Notes under the pieces: model-generated
What the model saw: only the letters and a program-made list of their open reading frames with translations
The model's database searches: none
Told to the model about the DNA's origin: nothing
In this document: in pieces, positions 39,115 through 47,694 of the stretch
How positions within the stretch are numbered: position 1 is the first letter of the stretch
Layout: the number at the start of each line of letters is the position of its first letter
Program-made: the position numbers and the translations under genes
Assembly (NCBI RefSeq): GCF_014203355.1
Contig: NZ_JACHIR010000001.1
Coordinates: 4,652,038 to 4,716,037, forward strand
DNA: 64,000 nt
DNA from: Kutzneria kofuensis
Lineage (GTDB): Bacteria; Actinomycetota; Actinomycetes; Mycobacteriales; Pseudonocardiaceae
Direction of reading: 5' to 3'

Positions 39115-40665
39115 ATGAAGCAGCCTGGTGATGTCCCAAATTTTGCGAATGTGATACTTCCTTCGTGGGTGTGGAATTCAAACCCTCGAGGATATTTTTC
39201 GGAGGCTGCGTTTGTTGGCAGTAAAGCCAGCTTTGACGAGAACGGTTGGACCGTGTTCGCGAAAGAGAGGGTCGACCCTTCGTTCCCTCCCCTTGTGAAT
39301 GCTTTTGACATTGCCGAAAGTGGTATGGTGTCGAGATATGAATTTCTGTCTGCCTTGGCGGGAACTGAGACCATTGAAATGTCGTCAGCGACTCGCGAAG
39401 TAGGCGAGCGTGAACTAGAGAAGAAAAGACTCCGCGCTGAAAGAGTGGGTGATTTGGTTGACACTCTATCGTACTGGCAGCTCAGTGTTATGCTTGCATC
39501 GCGGGAAACTCTAGCTGATGTATGTCGCGACATTTACGGCAAGTTGCTTGAGATACCGCTTGAGGCGAGCCCTGGCGAGGTGGCTTTTCCTAATGCGTCT
39601 CTGCATGTTATATCAAAAAACCCTGCTCTCGGCTACAGGTTGGAGCTGATCGCATTTCTGCTGCGCGCGCGGTACGATTATGATGCACGGAAAGGGGATG
39701 TATCCCACCTTCACGAGGCGATCAAAAACGGTGAGCTGATCTTTGATAGTTCGAGAGGGTTGAGTGATGGAATAGCGCTGTTTGACGTCTATGTTGGTCC
39801 TCTGGTGGGCGCGCTAACGCCTGCGGTATGGTCGATAGTCGCTTTGCGGCCATCTGGCGTGATCTTTTATTCGCTTGGCCGCCTTGTTCGAGGGTTTCGG
39901 TCGGACCCTGCCGAGCTTATGCACATGCTACCAGTTCGAGGGAGCGTTGAGACGGTTCCCTTTCCCGTGCTGGGGGACGGTGCTGCTAGGGCGGCCATTC
40001 AGTGGTGGACTGAACGAATCGGTAAGCTGCTGTCGATAATCTCGGATCCCGCTGTCTTTACTGATCGTAACGGAATGTATGTGGCGACTAAGCATCTACA
40101 TGCTGCCCTGACGGTGGAGCAACTCTTCCGGCGGGTTACCTCGATACAAGTTGCGCATAGAGATGCTAACGCTCGCCGCGTCCTTTTCTTCTCGGTCCTT
40201 GACACAATAGACCGTCTGACCGGTCATGATATTGAATATACATGCTCGCTTGCAAACGCCAGGCGGGCATACGAAAGAGTTGAGGGTGCTATTCCGTCAG
40301 CTTCTGCGGAGATTTTACTACCTGCCGCTCGACGTGCTATTGACGCTCTGGAAGAACTTCAGCAAGGGTTCTTTATTGCGAGGCAGGCCGGTTCTGGTGA
40401 TGTAGTATTTAAGGATGACAAAGGAAAAAATGTTCGTAAGAGTCTAGATGCCGCTACGGCCTCGTACGTCAAGTTGCTGCGAGATGCAACTCATGGTCAC
40501 GGCGCAAAGTTTGTCAACAAAAAAACTCAAACCAACGCGCTACTTGCGCATCATAATGGGAGTATTCCGTATGATATTGTGCTGCTATCCTATCTCTACC
40601 TTCTGGAGTTTCTGGTCGATCTCGATAAGCAGAGAAAGCGATTCTTTGACGGTGGTCGCATCTAA
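39115..40665 (+). CDS. Cargo protein of unknown function, HEPN-like Rx5H motif
   Basis: 516-aa soluble protein, not recognised. The gene is visibly AT-richer than its surroundings and uses many A/T-ending codons rare in the window, so it was acquired separately. The first 100 residues are mixed alpha/beta; residues about 95-120 are a charged helix. Most of the rest is helical. Near the C-terminus LLRDATHGHGAKF gives R-x5-H with Asp after the Arg, the form of HEPN ribonuclease motifs, followed by LLAHHNGSIPYD and a hydrophobic helix. It sits beside attL, a usual place for defence cargo. ATG 39115, weak GGGAG upstream. An abortive-infection role is inference only. Confidence 0.7.
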   Translation: MKQPGDVPNFANVILPSWVWNSNPRGYFSEAAFVGSKASFDENGWTVFAKERVDPSFPPLVNAFDIAESGMVSRYEFLSALAGTETIEMSSATREVGERELEKKRLRAERVGDLVDTLSYWQLSVMLASRETLADVCRDIYGKLLEIPLEASPGEVAFPNASLHVISKNPALGYRLELIAFLLRARYDYDARKGDVSHLHEAIKNGELIFDSSRGLSDGIALFDVYVGPLVGALTPAVWSIVALRPSGVIFYSLGRLVRGFRSDPAELMHMLPVRGSVETVPFPVLGDGAARAAIQWWTERIGKLLSIISDPAVFTDRNGMYVATKHLHAALTVEQLFRRVTSIQVAHRDANARRVLFFSVLDTIDRLTGHDIEYTCSLANARRAYERVEGAIPSASAEILLPAARRAIDALEELQQGFFIARQAGSGDVVFKDDKGKNVRKSLDAATASYVKLLRDATHGHGAKFVNKKTQTNALLAHHNGSIPYDIVLLSYLYLLEFLVDLDKQRKRFFDGGRI

Positions 40666-40696
40666 GTAGCTGGTTGGTCTTGGAGCTACGGTGCGT

Positions 40697-42085
40697 TTAC
40701 TCAGGATCCAGCATGCTGGTGATCTTGCTGTTGGAGAGCGCCCGTTGGCCGTCGAGGCACTTCGCGTAGACCTTCAGTAGGACGTCGACCGTGTGTCCCG
40801 CGCGCTCTGCGACCTCAGCCGCCGGTACGCCGGCCGCCAACCAGGTTGACACCGCCGCGTGCCGCAGGTCGTACGGATCGGCGGCAAGCGGGGAGTCGTA
40901 CTGCTCCGGCGACAGCCCGATCTTGCGTGCCTTGTCCCAGGCGTCGGTGTAGACCGTCGCGTTGACCGGGCCGCCGCTGACCGATCCGCGGAACAGCCGT
41001 CCGTCCTCCGTCGTGCCGAAGGTCCGGAGGTGCCAGCGGAGGATGTCAACCAGTTGCGGAGGTATCGGGACCCGCCGCACAGCTCCTTGCGCCCGCCGCT
41101 TGAGGTTCCGTTCCTCCCAGGTTTCTCCCGAGTCTGTGTAGCGCGCATTCGACCGTGAAGCCGACTTTTCCAAGATGATCTCGCCCCACTCGTCGACCTG
41201 GCCCTCGTCGGGGAGCCTCAGGTCCGCCTTGCGGATCCGGTTCACCTCGCACGGACGAAGACCCGCGTAGTACATGGCCCCGAAGAAGCCGTACAGGTAC
41301 TCACGACGACCGGCATACGTCACCGCTGCGAGCACCTGCGGAGCCTGCTTCGGATTCAGTACGACGCGAGGGTCGACCTCGCTGCTTCCGACGTGTGTCG
41401 CGACTTTCGACCGGGTGACCGGGTTGGCGTCCAACTCCTCGACGTCGATCGCGAACTCCATCAAGTGGTGCAGCACTCCGCGCCGCGTGCGTGTTGTCCA
41501 CGACGCAGCAGCTGTGCCGTTCAGGTTGCGGCCGAGCGCGCGAAGCACGTTGCCTATCTCGACTTTCTTTGCCAGGTCCGACACCGGACGAGACGCTGAC
41601 ACCACCCACTCGGCAGTCCGCGCTTCGTCGTCCGTGAGTTGCCGGTCCCGGCGATTGGTCGGCAGCAAGTGCGTCGTGAGCACCCGCCGCAGCTTCCGCC
41701 CATCCGGTACCGATCCGTCACGCTTCACGAACGCGGCGACGGCAACCGCGAGCGTGTCGACATACCGCTTCCGCGTGTTCGGAGCCGACTCGTTCCACTC
41801 CTCATCGATGAACTCCTGAGCGAGCTTGAGCAGTGATCTCGGCTCCCGCTGCGGCCACTCCGACTCCGGCAACCCGGTCGCAATGTCGAATGCCTCGCCA
41901 CGCTTCGCCGCCTGAAGAAGCTCCGACCGCCGGCTGTCGGCGAGCTTGATCGTCTTGTACCACTCGGAATGTTCTTCACCTGCGGTTACCCAACGCACGC
42001 CGTACGGCTTGGGGCGCTTCTTGCCGTCCGCAGTCGGCTTCAGAGTCTTGATCGCCCACACGTTGACCTTGTACGTGGTTTTCAT
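40697..42085 (-). CDS. int: AICE tyrosine integrase
   Basis: 462-aa site-specific tyrosine recombinase that integrates and excises the element at the ddaH attachment site. N-terminal arm/core-binding region, then catalytic residues Arg277 (AGLRPCE), Arg408 in YDLRHAAVSTW (Tyr replaces the first His of HxxR, usual in actinomycete integrases), His431 (ERAGH) and the nucleophile Tyr440 (KVYAKCLDG). The C-terminus is intact. It is the last gene of the minus-strand repSA-xis-int unit and overlaps xis by four bases; it lies about 2 kb from attL with one cargo gene between. Confidence 0.95.
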   Translation of the reverse strand: MKTTYKVNVWAIKTLKPTADGKKRPKPYGVRWVTAGEEHSEWYKTIKLADSRRSELLQAAKRGEAFDIATGLPESEWPQREPRSLLKLAQEFIDEEWNESAPNTRKRYVDTLAVAVAAFVKRDGSVPDGRKLRRVLTTHLLPTNRRDRQLTDDEARTAEWVVSASRPVSDLAKKVEIGNVLRALGRNLNGTAAASWTTRTRRGVLHHLMEFAIDVEELDANPVTRSKVATHVGSSEVDPRVVLNPKQAPQVLAAVTYAGRREYLYGFFGAMYYAGLRPCEVNRIRKADLRLPDEGQVDEWGEIILEKSASRSNARYTDSGETWEERNLKRRAQGAVRRVPIPPQLVDILRWHLRTFGTTEDGRLFRGSVSGGPVNATVYTDAWDKARKIGLSPEQYDSPLAADPYDLRHAAVSTWLAAGVPAAEVAERAGHTVDVLLKVYAKCLDGQRALSNSKITSMLDPE

Positions 42086-42288
42086 GCGGCATCACTCCGC
42101 CGCCCGTCGAGCCACATCAGATAGTCAGCGACCAGGATGCGGAGTGATCCGTTCGGCAGCTTCCGGGCGACAGGTGCGGCACCTGGAATCTGTCGCCACT
42201 TGTAGAAAGTGTTCTTGGAGACCCGCGCCGCCGCGCAGAACTCGTCGACCGTGAGCAGTTGGTTCGGGTCCGGCAGAGCGGAAGTCAC
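42082..42288 (-). CDS. xis: Excisionase (helix-turn-helix)
   Basis: 68-aa MerR-like DNA-binding protein: LLTVDEFCAAARVSKNTFYKWRQ forms the helix-turn-helix and GSLRILVADYLMWLDG the wing. It would bend DNA at the attachment sites and steer Int towards excision. Four-base overlaps with repSA upstream and int downstream show a tightly coupled operon, as in pSAM2. Confidence 0.9.
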   Translation of the reverse strand: MTSALPDPNQLLTVDEFCAAARVSKNTFYKWRQIPGAAPVARKLPNGSLRILVADYLMWLDGRRSDAA

Positions 42289-43625
42289 GATGCCTCCTTC
42301 TTCGTGCGTCGGGTGTTCTTGATCCGTTCGGCGATGCCGTGCGCAAGTTCCATTTCTGCGTCGTTGGCGTAGCCGATGCCGGCGAAATCCCAGCGGTTGA
42401 CGACGACCACGGAGTCCGGATCGACGCCGAGGCGCTCAAGCGCCTGCTCAGCCCGAAACGCCGCGCGCTCTCCGCGAATCGCCTTGAACGTCGTGCTGTA
42501 GTGCTTCGACTTCGTCAGGAAGTGCCCCCGGAAGCCGAGCATGTGCGCCCACTTCCGCAGGTTCAGCTCGTCGTACTCGGCCAGGCCGCCGAGGTCCCAG
42601 CACGTTTGGATGATCCGGCGATGGTGTGGCGTGACGTCGAGGTGATCGATGTCGACTTGTCCACGAATCGGCCGGTCCGCGGCTTCGCTCTTTCCGGTGC
42701 CCTTGGTGGCGTATTTCGCCACGTAGGCCGCCAAGCGCTCCTCGGAGATCTCGCCCCGCTCGTCCTCGACCTCCGCCGCAGCAGTCGGCCGAATCTGGCG
42801 GACGTCGACCTGCCGACCCCACACCAGGCTCAGCGCCGCACCGTCAGGCCGGCTGATGTCGAGCTGGACCGCGCCGGCCGCCGCGACGATCGCATCGGTC
42901 AGCAGCTCCGCCGTCGCCCACGCCGGTGTCTGATCGCTCGGTCCGCCTGCTCCGTCGACGCGGACCATCGCGTGGAAGTGGACCAGGCCGCGCCGCTGGT
43001 ACTCGGCGACCTTGGCGTACGACAGGCGGGCGTGGTCGGTGAACTCGCGGACCGTGATGCCGGCCGCCTGCGCGAGCTTGCGGCGCAACGCGATGGTGAA
43101 CCGGTGCCACAGCTTGCCCGCGTGCGCCTGCCACAGCACCGCGCCCACGTAGTCGTAGGTGTCGACATCCAGTGGCGCCCCGACCCGGGGGTCCGCCTGG
43201 TGGTGGCGTTCCCCGCACGCACAGGGGATTGTCCGGCCGCGCGCCGAGGTCCGCCGGTTGTGCACCGGTCCGAAGGAGGGAGCCGTCAGCGTCGCGAACA
43301 CCCGAGGCTTCTCGGCGACCGTCACCGGAACGCCCTTGTCGCCTCCGGACAGTCCCGCCCGCATCAGGTGGAAGGCGTCGGCCGCGTACCGGTCCGAACA
43401 GGTGGGGCAGACCGACTCCCGCCGGTTGCCGCACGGGGCGAAGATGTGCCCGGACCGTTCGGCCAGGACCTCGCCGGCCTGGTCCTGAACCTGCCATGCG
43501 CCCGACATTCGTACCGGGTGCAGGCAGCCGCCGACTCGCTCGACCTTGGCCCGCCATGCCTGGAAGTCAACGGCCTGGACACGACGAGCGATCCGCTCGT
43601 CCAGAGACAACGGGGTCACAGTCAC
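42285..43625 (-). CDS. repSA: Rolling-circle replication initiator RepSA
   Basis: 446-aa replication initiator of the pSAM2 RepSA family, which nicks the double-strand origin of the excised circle. A zinc-finger-like CGNRRESVCPTC and CACGERHH precede the HUH motif HFHAMVRVDG (motif 2); AAYVAKYATKGTGK near residue 300 contains the Tyr/Lys motif 3. I choose GTG at 43625, which has AAGGGGG six bases upstream; the frame extends further to 43673 through a terminator hairpin and is unlikely to be translated there. Confidence 0.9.
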   Translation of the reverse strand: MTVTPLSLDERIARRVQAVDFQAWRAKVERVGGCLHPVRMSGAWQVQDQAGEVLAERSGHIFAPCGNRRESVCPTCSDRYAADAFHLMRAGLSGGDKGVPVTVAEKPRVFATLTAPSFGPVHNRRTSARGRTIPCACGERHHQADPRVGAPLDVDTYDYVGAVLWQAHAGKLWHRFTIALRRKLAQAAGITVREFTDHARLSYAKVAEYQRRGLVHFHAMVRVDGAGGPSDQTPAWATAELLTDAIVAAAGAVQLDISRPDGAALSLVWGRQVDVRQIRPTAAAEVEDERGEISEERLAAYVAKYATKGTGKSEAADRPIRGQVDIDHLDVTPHHRRIIQTCWDLGGLAEYDELNLRKWAHMLGFRGHFLTKSKHYSTTFKAIRGERAAFRAEQALERLGVDPDSVVVVNRWDFAGIGYANDAEMELAHGIAERIKNTRRTKKEAS

Positions 43626-43652
43626 AACAGCCCCCTTGATCAACTTTATTTG

Positions 43653-43696
43653 GGCAAAAAAGGGGCCAGGCACGACGTTTCTGCCGTGCCTGGCCC
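43653..43696 (-). terminator. Terminator/attenuator directly upstream of repSA
   Basis: On the minus strand a perfect 12-bp stem (43685-43696 with 43663-43674) is followed at once by CCTTTTTT, a classic intrinsic terminator. It lies after the DUF2637 gene and 28-40 bases before the repSA start, so replication genes are shielded from transcription of the transfer genes unless it is read through. Confidence 0.8.
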
Positions 43697-43699
43697 TGA

Positions 43700-44311
43700 T
43701 TACTGCGCCGTCAGCGACGCGAGAATCTGGCTTGCCATCCCGTCCGAGACGTTGGCCGCCCGCTGCACATCTGCGATGGTCGGCTCTCGCCCTTCAGACC
43801 GGGCAGCCGCGACGGCCGAGGTGACCTTGGCTGCCATCGGTGCTGGTAGACGAAGCCGTGACGGTGGCGAGGTCACCGCGGACTTGTCCTCGACGGCCGC
43901 CGGCTCAGGCTCAACCCGTGGTGCTGTCGGTTCGTGCGGCAGCCGCCGCATGAGCAGCTTGACCACGGTCAGGAACCCCAGCGCTGGCATCGCTGCCAAC
44001 AGCCAGCCCGCCGGAGTCGGCTCGGCCTCAGCGACCTGGGCGAACATCTGCACCAGGAACCCCGCCACCAGCACCGCGACCGGGAGCGAGAACCGAGCCC
44101 GCCGGTCGGTCTGCCGGTCCCGGTGGATCTCGAACGCCGCCACGACCGAGATGCCCTCGATCACCACGGCATCCGCCCACGCCAGCCACCCGGTTTGGCC
44201 GTGGTGCGCCGCCCAGTCGTGGGTGTGGGTGAAGCCGGCCGCCGCGCCGATCAGCCCGAGCACGGCGGCCACGGTGAGCCGGATCCCGGTTGCTACCTTG
44301 TCGACCGACAC
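43700..44311 (-). CDS. DUF2637 membrane protein (SpdB-like)
   Basis: 203 aa with four predicted transmembrane helices in the first 125 residues, starting VATGIRLTVAAVLGLIG, and a conserved WLAWADAVVIEGISVVAAFEI helix typical of DUF2637/SpdB proteins that assist intramycelial spread of AICEs. The C-terminal 75 residues are cytoplasmic and look like a DNA-binding or adaptor tail (TSAVAAARSEGREPTIADVQRAANVSD). GTG start at 44311. Its role in spreading is inferred from family and context. Confidence 0.8.
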   Translation of the reverse strand: MSVDKVATGIRLTVAAVLGLIGAAAGFTHTHDWAAHHGQTGWLAWADAVVIEGISVVAAFEIHRDRQTDRRARFSLPVAVLVAGFLVQMFAQVAEAEPTPAGWLLAAMPALGFLTVVKLLMRRLPHEPTAPRVEPEPAAVEDKSAVTSPPSRLRLPAPMAAKVTSAVAAARSEGREPTIADVQRAANVSDGMASQILASLTAQ

Positions 44312-44332
44312 GACGGCCCTCCCCTCTCTGCG

Positions 44333-44725
44333 TCAGGCAGCGTCCTGCTGGAGAAGGTCAGCGAGCAGGTACACCTCGTCCGGCGTGACGGACTCGGTCT
44401 CACCCGGCGCGAGCCGCACCAGGCCGTCAACGTGCGGGTACGGGATTCCGCCGTAGACCGTCACGGATGTTCCGCTGTCGGTTCGGCCCGACAGGTGGAT
44501 ATGCAGGCTGTCGGACCCTGGAGTTCGCCACTGCCGACCGGTGACCCCGTTCAGGGCCTGTGCCCAGCGGAGCAGGTTCACTAGGTGCGTCACGTCGTCC
44601 GTGTTGAAGGGCTGCACGTCGATCCGGTCCGGAGCGATGTGGAAGTTCACCGAACTGGGCTCCGGAAGGTCCCTGCCCGCGAAGTGGGAACGGTAGGCGC
44701 TCATGAGCTTGTCCAGAGTGGACAT
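44333..44725 (-). CDS. Conserved AICE hypothetical protein
   Basis: 130-aa soluble acidic protein of mixed alpha/beta pattern, without recognised motif. It lies between traSA and the DUF2637 gene, 40 bases after traSA, and so belongs to the transfer operon. ATG 44725 has AGGAAAGG about ten bases upstream; a second ATG at 44704 is possible. Confidence 0.7.
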   Translation of the reverse strand: MSTLDKLMSAYRSHFAGRDLPEPSSVNFHIAPDRIDVQPFNTDDVTHLVNLLRWAQALNGVTGRQWRTPGSDSLHIHLSGRTDSGTSVTVYGGIPYPHVDGLVRLAPGETESVTPDEVYLLADLLQQDAA

Positions 44726-44765
44726 GGCAGACTGCCTTTCCTTAGAAGTCAACGGTTTCAGCGGC

Positions 44766-46310
44766 TCACGCGACGGCATCTGTCTGACCGGCAGCCGGCA
44801 GCGCGAGAACCTGCCCGCGCGCCGTGACGTACTGCTCCAACTCCTTGATCGAGGGGTCGGAGTTCCAGCCGATCCGGACGCGCATCGGTTCCCGGACGCC
44901 TTCCCCGAACACGTAGCCGACGCCCTTGCCCTGCGGCGTCTGCGGAATCCGATGTGCCCAGGCCCCGCGCTTGACGGCGTCATCGCCGAGGACCATGTCG
45001 ACCTGCTGTTCGGTCGGCACCCGCAGGCACAGCCGCCGCGTGAAAAGGTCCCGGAACGCCACGGTGTCCTTGGCGGGGTCTTGCACGTATCCGCGAAGGC
45101 ACACGCCCAGCGCGGCCGCCTGCGTCAGCAGCAGCCCGACCCGCTGATCGAGCTTGGCCTTGACCTGGGAGCCGGCGTACTTCGACAACGCCGCGATTTC
45201 GTCGAACTCGACCATGTGCAGCGGCTGCTCACGCGAGATGGTGACCTTGCGCGCCTTGCCCCGCAGCTCAGCCTTGCGAGCATTGGCGATGTCGATCAGG
45301 TGGTCGAGCAGTTCGAGGGCGCCGGCCGCCGTGTCGGTGTAGGTGGCGAACACCGTGCGCCCGTAGGCCAGCTCAACGCCCTTGGGGTCGATCGCGTGCG
45401 CCACGACCAGGCCGTCACGCAGCGCCGGAGCGACCGAGCGCAGAACCTGCCAGGTGAACGAGTTCTTGCCCGCCCGCGACTCCGCGCCCACCAACCAGTG
45501 GCAGGCCAGAAGCGGCACATGCCAGGGCCGGGAGTACTCGCTCAGCCCCGCGTAGACCCGTTCCAGGTCAACATCGGTGCCGGCAGCGTCGACGTCCAAC
45601 TTGCCGCAGTCGACCAGCGAGGCCAGCACATCGCGTCGTTGGAAGTCCAGTGACACCGTCGACGGCCCGAGCTGCCGCACCAGGCACCGATCCGCACCGC
45701 GAGCGACCGCCAGCGCCCGCGTGGACTGCTCGACGTCCTCCACGGTCAACCCGGGCACCAGGCGGACGATCACCTCGTCCCACGACGGCCCCGACCGCAC
45801 CGCCTTGATCGACGGCAGCCCCAGCTCAGCCTGATTCTCTCCACGGGCATAGACCGCCAACCCGCAGGAGCGGACCCAGTTCTTCCATCGCGGCTGGTAG
45901 ACCGTCCACCGCAGCCACCAGGACCGCAGCCGCCGGCCGATGAAGCGCTCGAAGGTGGTCACGTGTTCGTGCCACCAGACGACACAGCCCAACGCAGCCG
46001 TGACCAGGGCAATCACCAGCGGCACCCACCCAACCAGCGAGACCAGATAGGCCACCGCGAGCACGCCGACCGTGGTCCGCCAGAACCGCCGGACCGTCGA
46101 CAGCACCCACCACACGGCCACGCCCAAGCCCTTGATTGCCTTGCACAGCAGGAAAATCACGGCGGCGATCTCCAGCACGGCCGCAAGGATCTTCCCGAGC
46201 CACCGCATCACGAAGAACGCCACGGCACCCGCAGCGACCACGCCGAGGACCAGCAGGACATCTCCCGCCGATCCGGGGGTCGCGCTGGACGCGGCCAGCA
46301 CGATGCCCAT
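44766..46310 (-). CDS. traSA: FtsK/SpoIIIE-type DNA translocase TraSA
   Basis: 514-aa conjugal transfer ATPase. Four to five hydrophobic helices in the first 115 residues anchor it to the membrane; the motor domain follows with Walker A GAESRAGKNSF (about residues 275-285) and a Walker-B-like LHMVEFDEIAAL. The C-terminal part (GVGYVFGEGVREPMRVRIGW) is typical of TraSA/TraB proteins that pump double-stranded plasmid DNA between hyphae after recognising a clt sequence. ATG at 46310. Confidence 0.93.
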   Translation of the reverse strand: MGIVLAASSATPGSAGDVLLVLGVVAAGAVAFFVMRWLGKILAAVLEIAAVIFLLCKAIKGLGVAVWWVLSTVRRFWRTTVGVLAVAYLVSLVGWVPLVIALVTAALGCVVWWHEHVTTFERFIGRRLRSWWLRWTVYQPRWKNWVRSCGLAVYARGENQAELGLPSIKAVRSGPSWDEVIVRLVPGLTVEDVEQSTRALAVARGADRCLVRQLGPSTVSLDFQRRDVLASLVDCGKLDVDAAGTDVDLERVYAGLSEYSRPWHVPLLACHWLVGAESRAGKNSFTWQVLRSVAPALRDGLVVAHAIDPKGVELAYGRTVFATYTDTAAGALELLDHLIDIANARKAELRGKARKVTISREQPLHMVEFDEIAALSKYAGSQVKAKLDQRVGLLLTQAAALGVCLRGYVQDPAKDTVAFRDLFTRRLCLRVPTEQQVDMVLGDDAVKRGAWAHRIPQTPQGKGVGYVFGEGVREPMRVRIGWNSDPSIKELEQYVTARGQVLALPAAGQTDAVA

Positions 46311-46681
46311 AGCCTCACCCCTGCTTCCTTTGCGAAAGGGAAGACCCCGGACCAGGGGAAGGTGCCGTGCGGCGTGGTTCGTTGGCTGCGAGACGCTACA
46401 TAGGCGATCACCCCTGGTTCGGGGCCGAATCTGTCAGCCGAGCGAGGCAAGGAAGCCTTGCCGCACAACGTGTTCACGCTCGCCTGGCCGCCCTCTTGGT
46501 CGACCACGAAGACCCCCGGGCACCTGTGCGACCGGGGGCCAACGAAGCCACCGGTGCGCTACGACAGCACCGGTTTCAGGCATGGTTCGGCCCACTGTGG
46601 AATTGACAAAGAACAAGCAGCCCAAGAAGAACGGCTTAGATGATCAGTGAGGAAACAGTCCTAGACCGGGATCGGCGAGGA
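46311..46681. other. Intergenic region upstream of traSA
   Basis: 371 bases without a gene I can support. Several short frames exist but none has family likeness or good start signals. It contains GC-rich short inverted repeats such as CCCCGGACCAGGGG (46345 region) and CCCCCGGG/CCGGGGG (46515-46545), and probably the promoter of the transfer operon; a clt transfer locus would be expected near here. Confidence 0.4.
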
Positions 46682-47032
46682 TCAGGCCACCGGCTTGAGA
46701 CCGGCTGCCTTGAAGGCGATGCCAGACACGGTCTCGCCCTTGTCGTTCTTGAAGGAGTACGGCGTGACCGTCGCGTCGATCAGCTCGACGTAGGTGCCGT
46801 CCTCGAAGCCCTCTCCGGGGTCGGCGGTCAGGGTCACCTTGATCTCTTCGCCCTTCGGGGCCTTCTGCCCAGCCGCCGGTCGCTGCTTCGCGAACAGTCC
46901 GACCACGAACATCGTGACGCCGTTCTGGTCGGTGACGAACTCGTCCCGCCCGTCCACGGTGCGCGTCTTCATCGCCGGCTCCTCCGTGACCATGAGCTTG
47001 TAGCCGCTCAGGTTCACCGGGATCTGCTGCAT
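46682..47032 (-). CDS. SCO3933-like regulatory protein of AICEs
   Basis: 116-aa beta-rich protein (QQIPVNLSGYKLMVTEEPAMK, MFVVGLFAKQRP, IKVTLTADPGEGFEDGTYVELIDATVTPY) of the small family usually found between traSA and the GntR repressor in streptomycete integrative elements and labelled as regulatory. ATG at 47032 has AGGAGG seven bases upstream. It is divergent from korSA and its promoter overlaps the likely KorSA operator. Confidence 0.75.
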   Translation of the reverse strand: MQQIPVNLSGYKLMVTEEPAMKTRTVDGRDEFVTDQNGVTMFVVGLFAKQRPAAGQKAPKGEEIKVTLTADPGEGFEDGTYVELIDATVTPYSFKNDKGETVSGIAFKAAGLKPVA

Positions 47033-47084
47033 GGCCTTGCCTCCTGGAGTCGTTCTCAACCCGACGAGAATGACACTACCAGCT

Positions 47085-47103
47085 GTACTAGCAGTGTTAG
47101 TAC
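47085..47103. promoter_or_regulatory. Probable KorSA operator
   Basis: GTACTA-GCAGTGT-TAGTAC is a perfect 6-bp inverted repeat lying between the divergent regulatory gene and korSA. A related half-site, CTGCTAGC, follows near 47140. GntR-type KorSA proteins bind such repeats and repress transfer and replication genes including themselves. Confidence 0.55.
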
Positions 47104-47160
47104 TGCAACCTCTGGTCCGATCGGGTGATATGTATCTCTGCTAGCTATGGCGGTACAGTC

Positions 47161-47565
47161 ATGACCATGACCTTGGACCCGACCGACCGGCGACCGGCGT
47201 ACCAACAGATCGCTGACGATCTCCGCCAGTTCATCGCGTCGGACGCGGTGGGGATCAACGACAAGCTTCCGTCGCTCACCGAGCTGACCGAGAAGTACGG
47301 CCGTGCCGTGATGACCATCCGCAAGGCGCTCGACAGCTTGCAGGATGAGGGCCTGGTCGTGACGCGCCACGGTGAGGGCACCTACGTCGTACAGAAGCCA
47401 GCAGCTCACGCTGAGCCGGTGACGACCCCGCGTGAGCTGCTGGACAGTTTCCGTCGTATGAGCGAATCGTTGGCCGAGATCACCGACCGTCTTGCGGCCG
47501 TCGAGTCGGCGGTGTTCGGTCAGTCAGGCCCAGGTGCTCCTCGACGCGATCAAGGCGACGACTGA
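47161..47565 (+). CDS. korSA: GntR family repressor (KorSA)
   Basis: 134-aa protein: N-terminal winged helix domain of the GntR type (RRPAYQQIADDLRQFIAS, LPSLTELTEKYGRAVMTIRKALDSLQDEGLVVTRHGEGTYV) and a short helical C-terminus without a large effector domain. This form and its position opposite the transfer genes match KorSA, which keeps pSAM2-type elements silent in the chromosome. ATG 47161 fits the family N-terminus; a second in-frame ATG is two codons later. Confidence 0.88.
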   Translation: MTMTLDPTDRRPAYQQIADDLRQFIASDAVGINDKLPSLTELTEKYGRAVMTIRKALDSLQDEGLVVTRHGEGTYVVQKPAAHAEPVTTPRELLDSFRRMSESLAEITDRLAAVESAVFGQSGPGAPRRDQGDD

Positions 47566-47650
47566 CCTCCCTGAGCTGGGCTTCCACTCGCGAGGACAGG
47601 GCGCGCAACTCGTTCCAGTCCTCCTCAGTCCACTGCACTTCGTTCGCCAC
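47480..47650 (-). CDS. Small coiled-coil protein, possible
   Basis: A possible 56-aa gene starting at GTG 47650 with GAGGGG upstream. The product (EDWNELRALSSRVEAQLREVSRRLDRVEEH) has a clear heptad pattern. It overlaps the 3' end of korSA on the opposite strand by 86 bases, which lowers confidence. Confidence 0.4.
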   Translation of the reverse strand: MANEVQWTEEDWNELRALSSRVEAQLREVSRRLDRVEEHLGLTDRTPPTRRPQDGR

Positions 47651-47694
47651 CCTTGTCCCCTCGACGTGCATGGTTCTGTGACCGCGTCCCGCTG

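Noticed and set aside
46434-46625. Small minus-strand gene upstream of traSA
   Set aside because: No family likeness, poor start context, Arg/Pro-rich composition typical of shadow frames.
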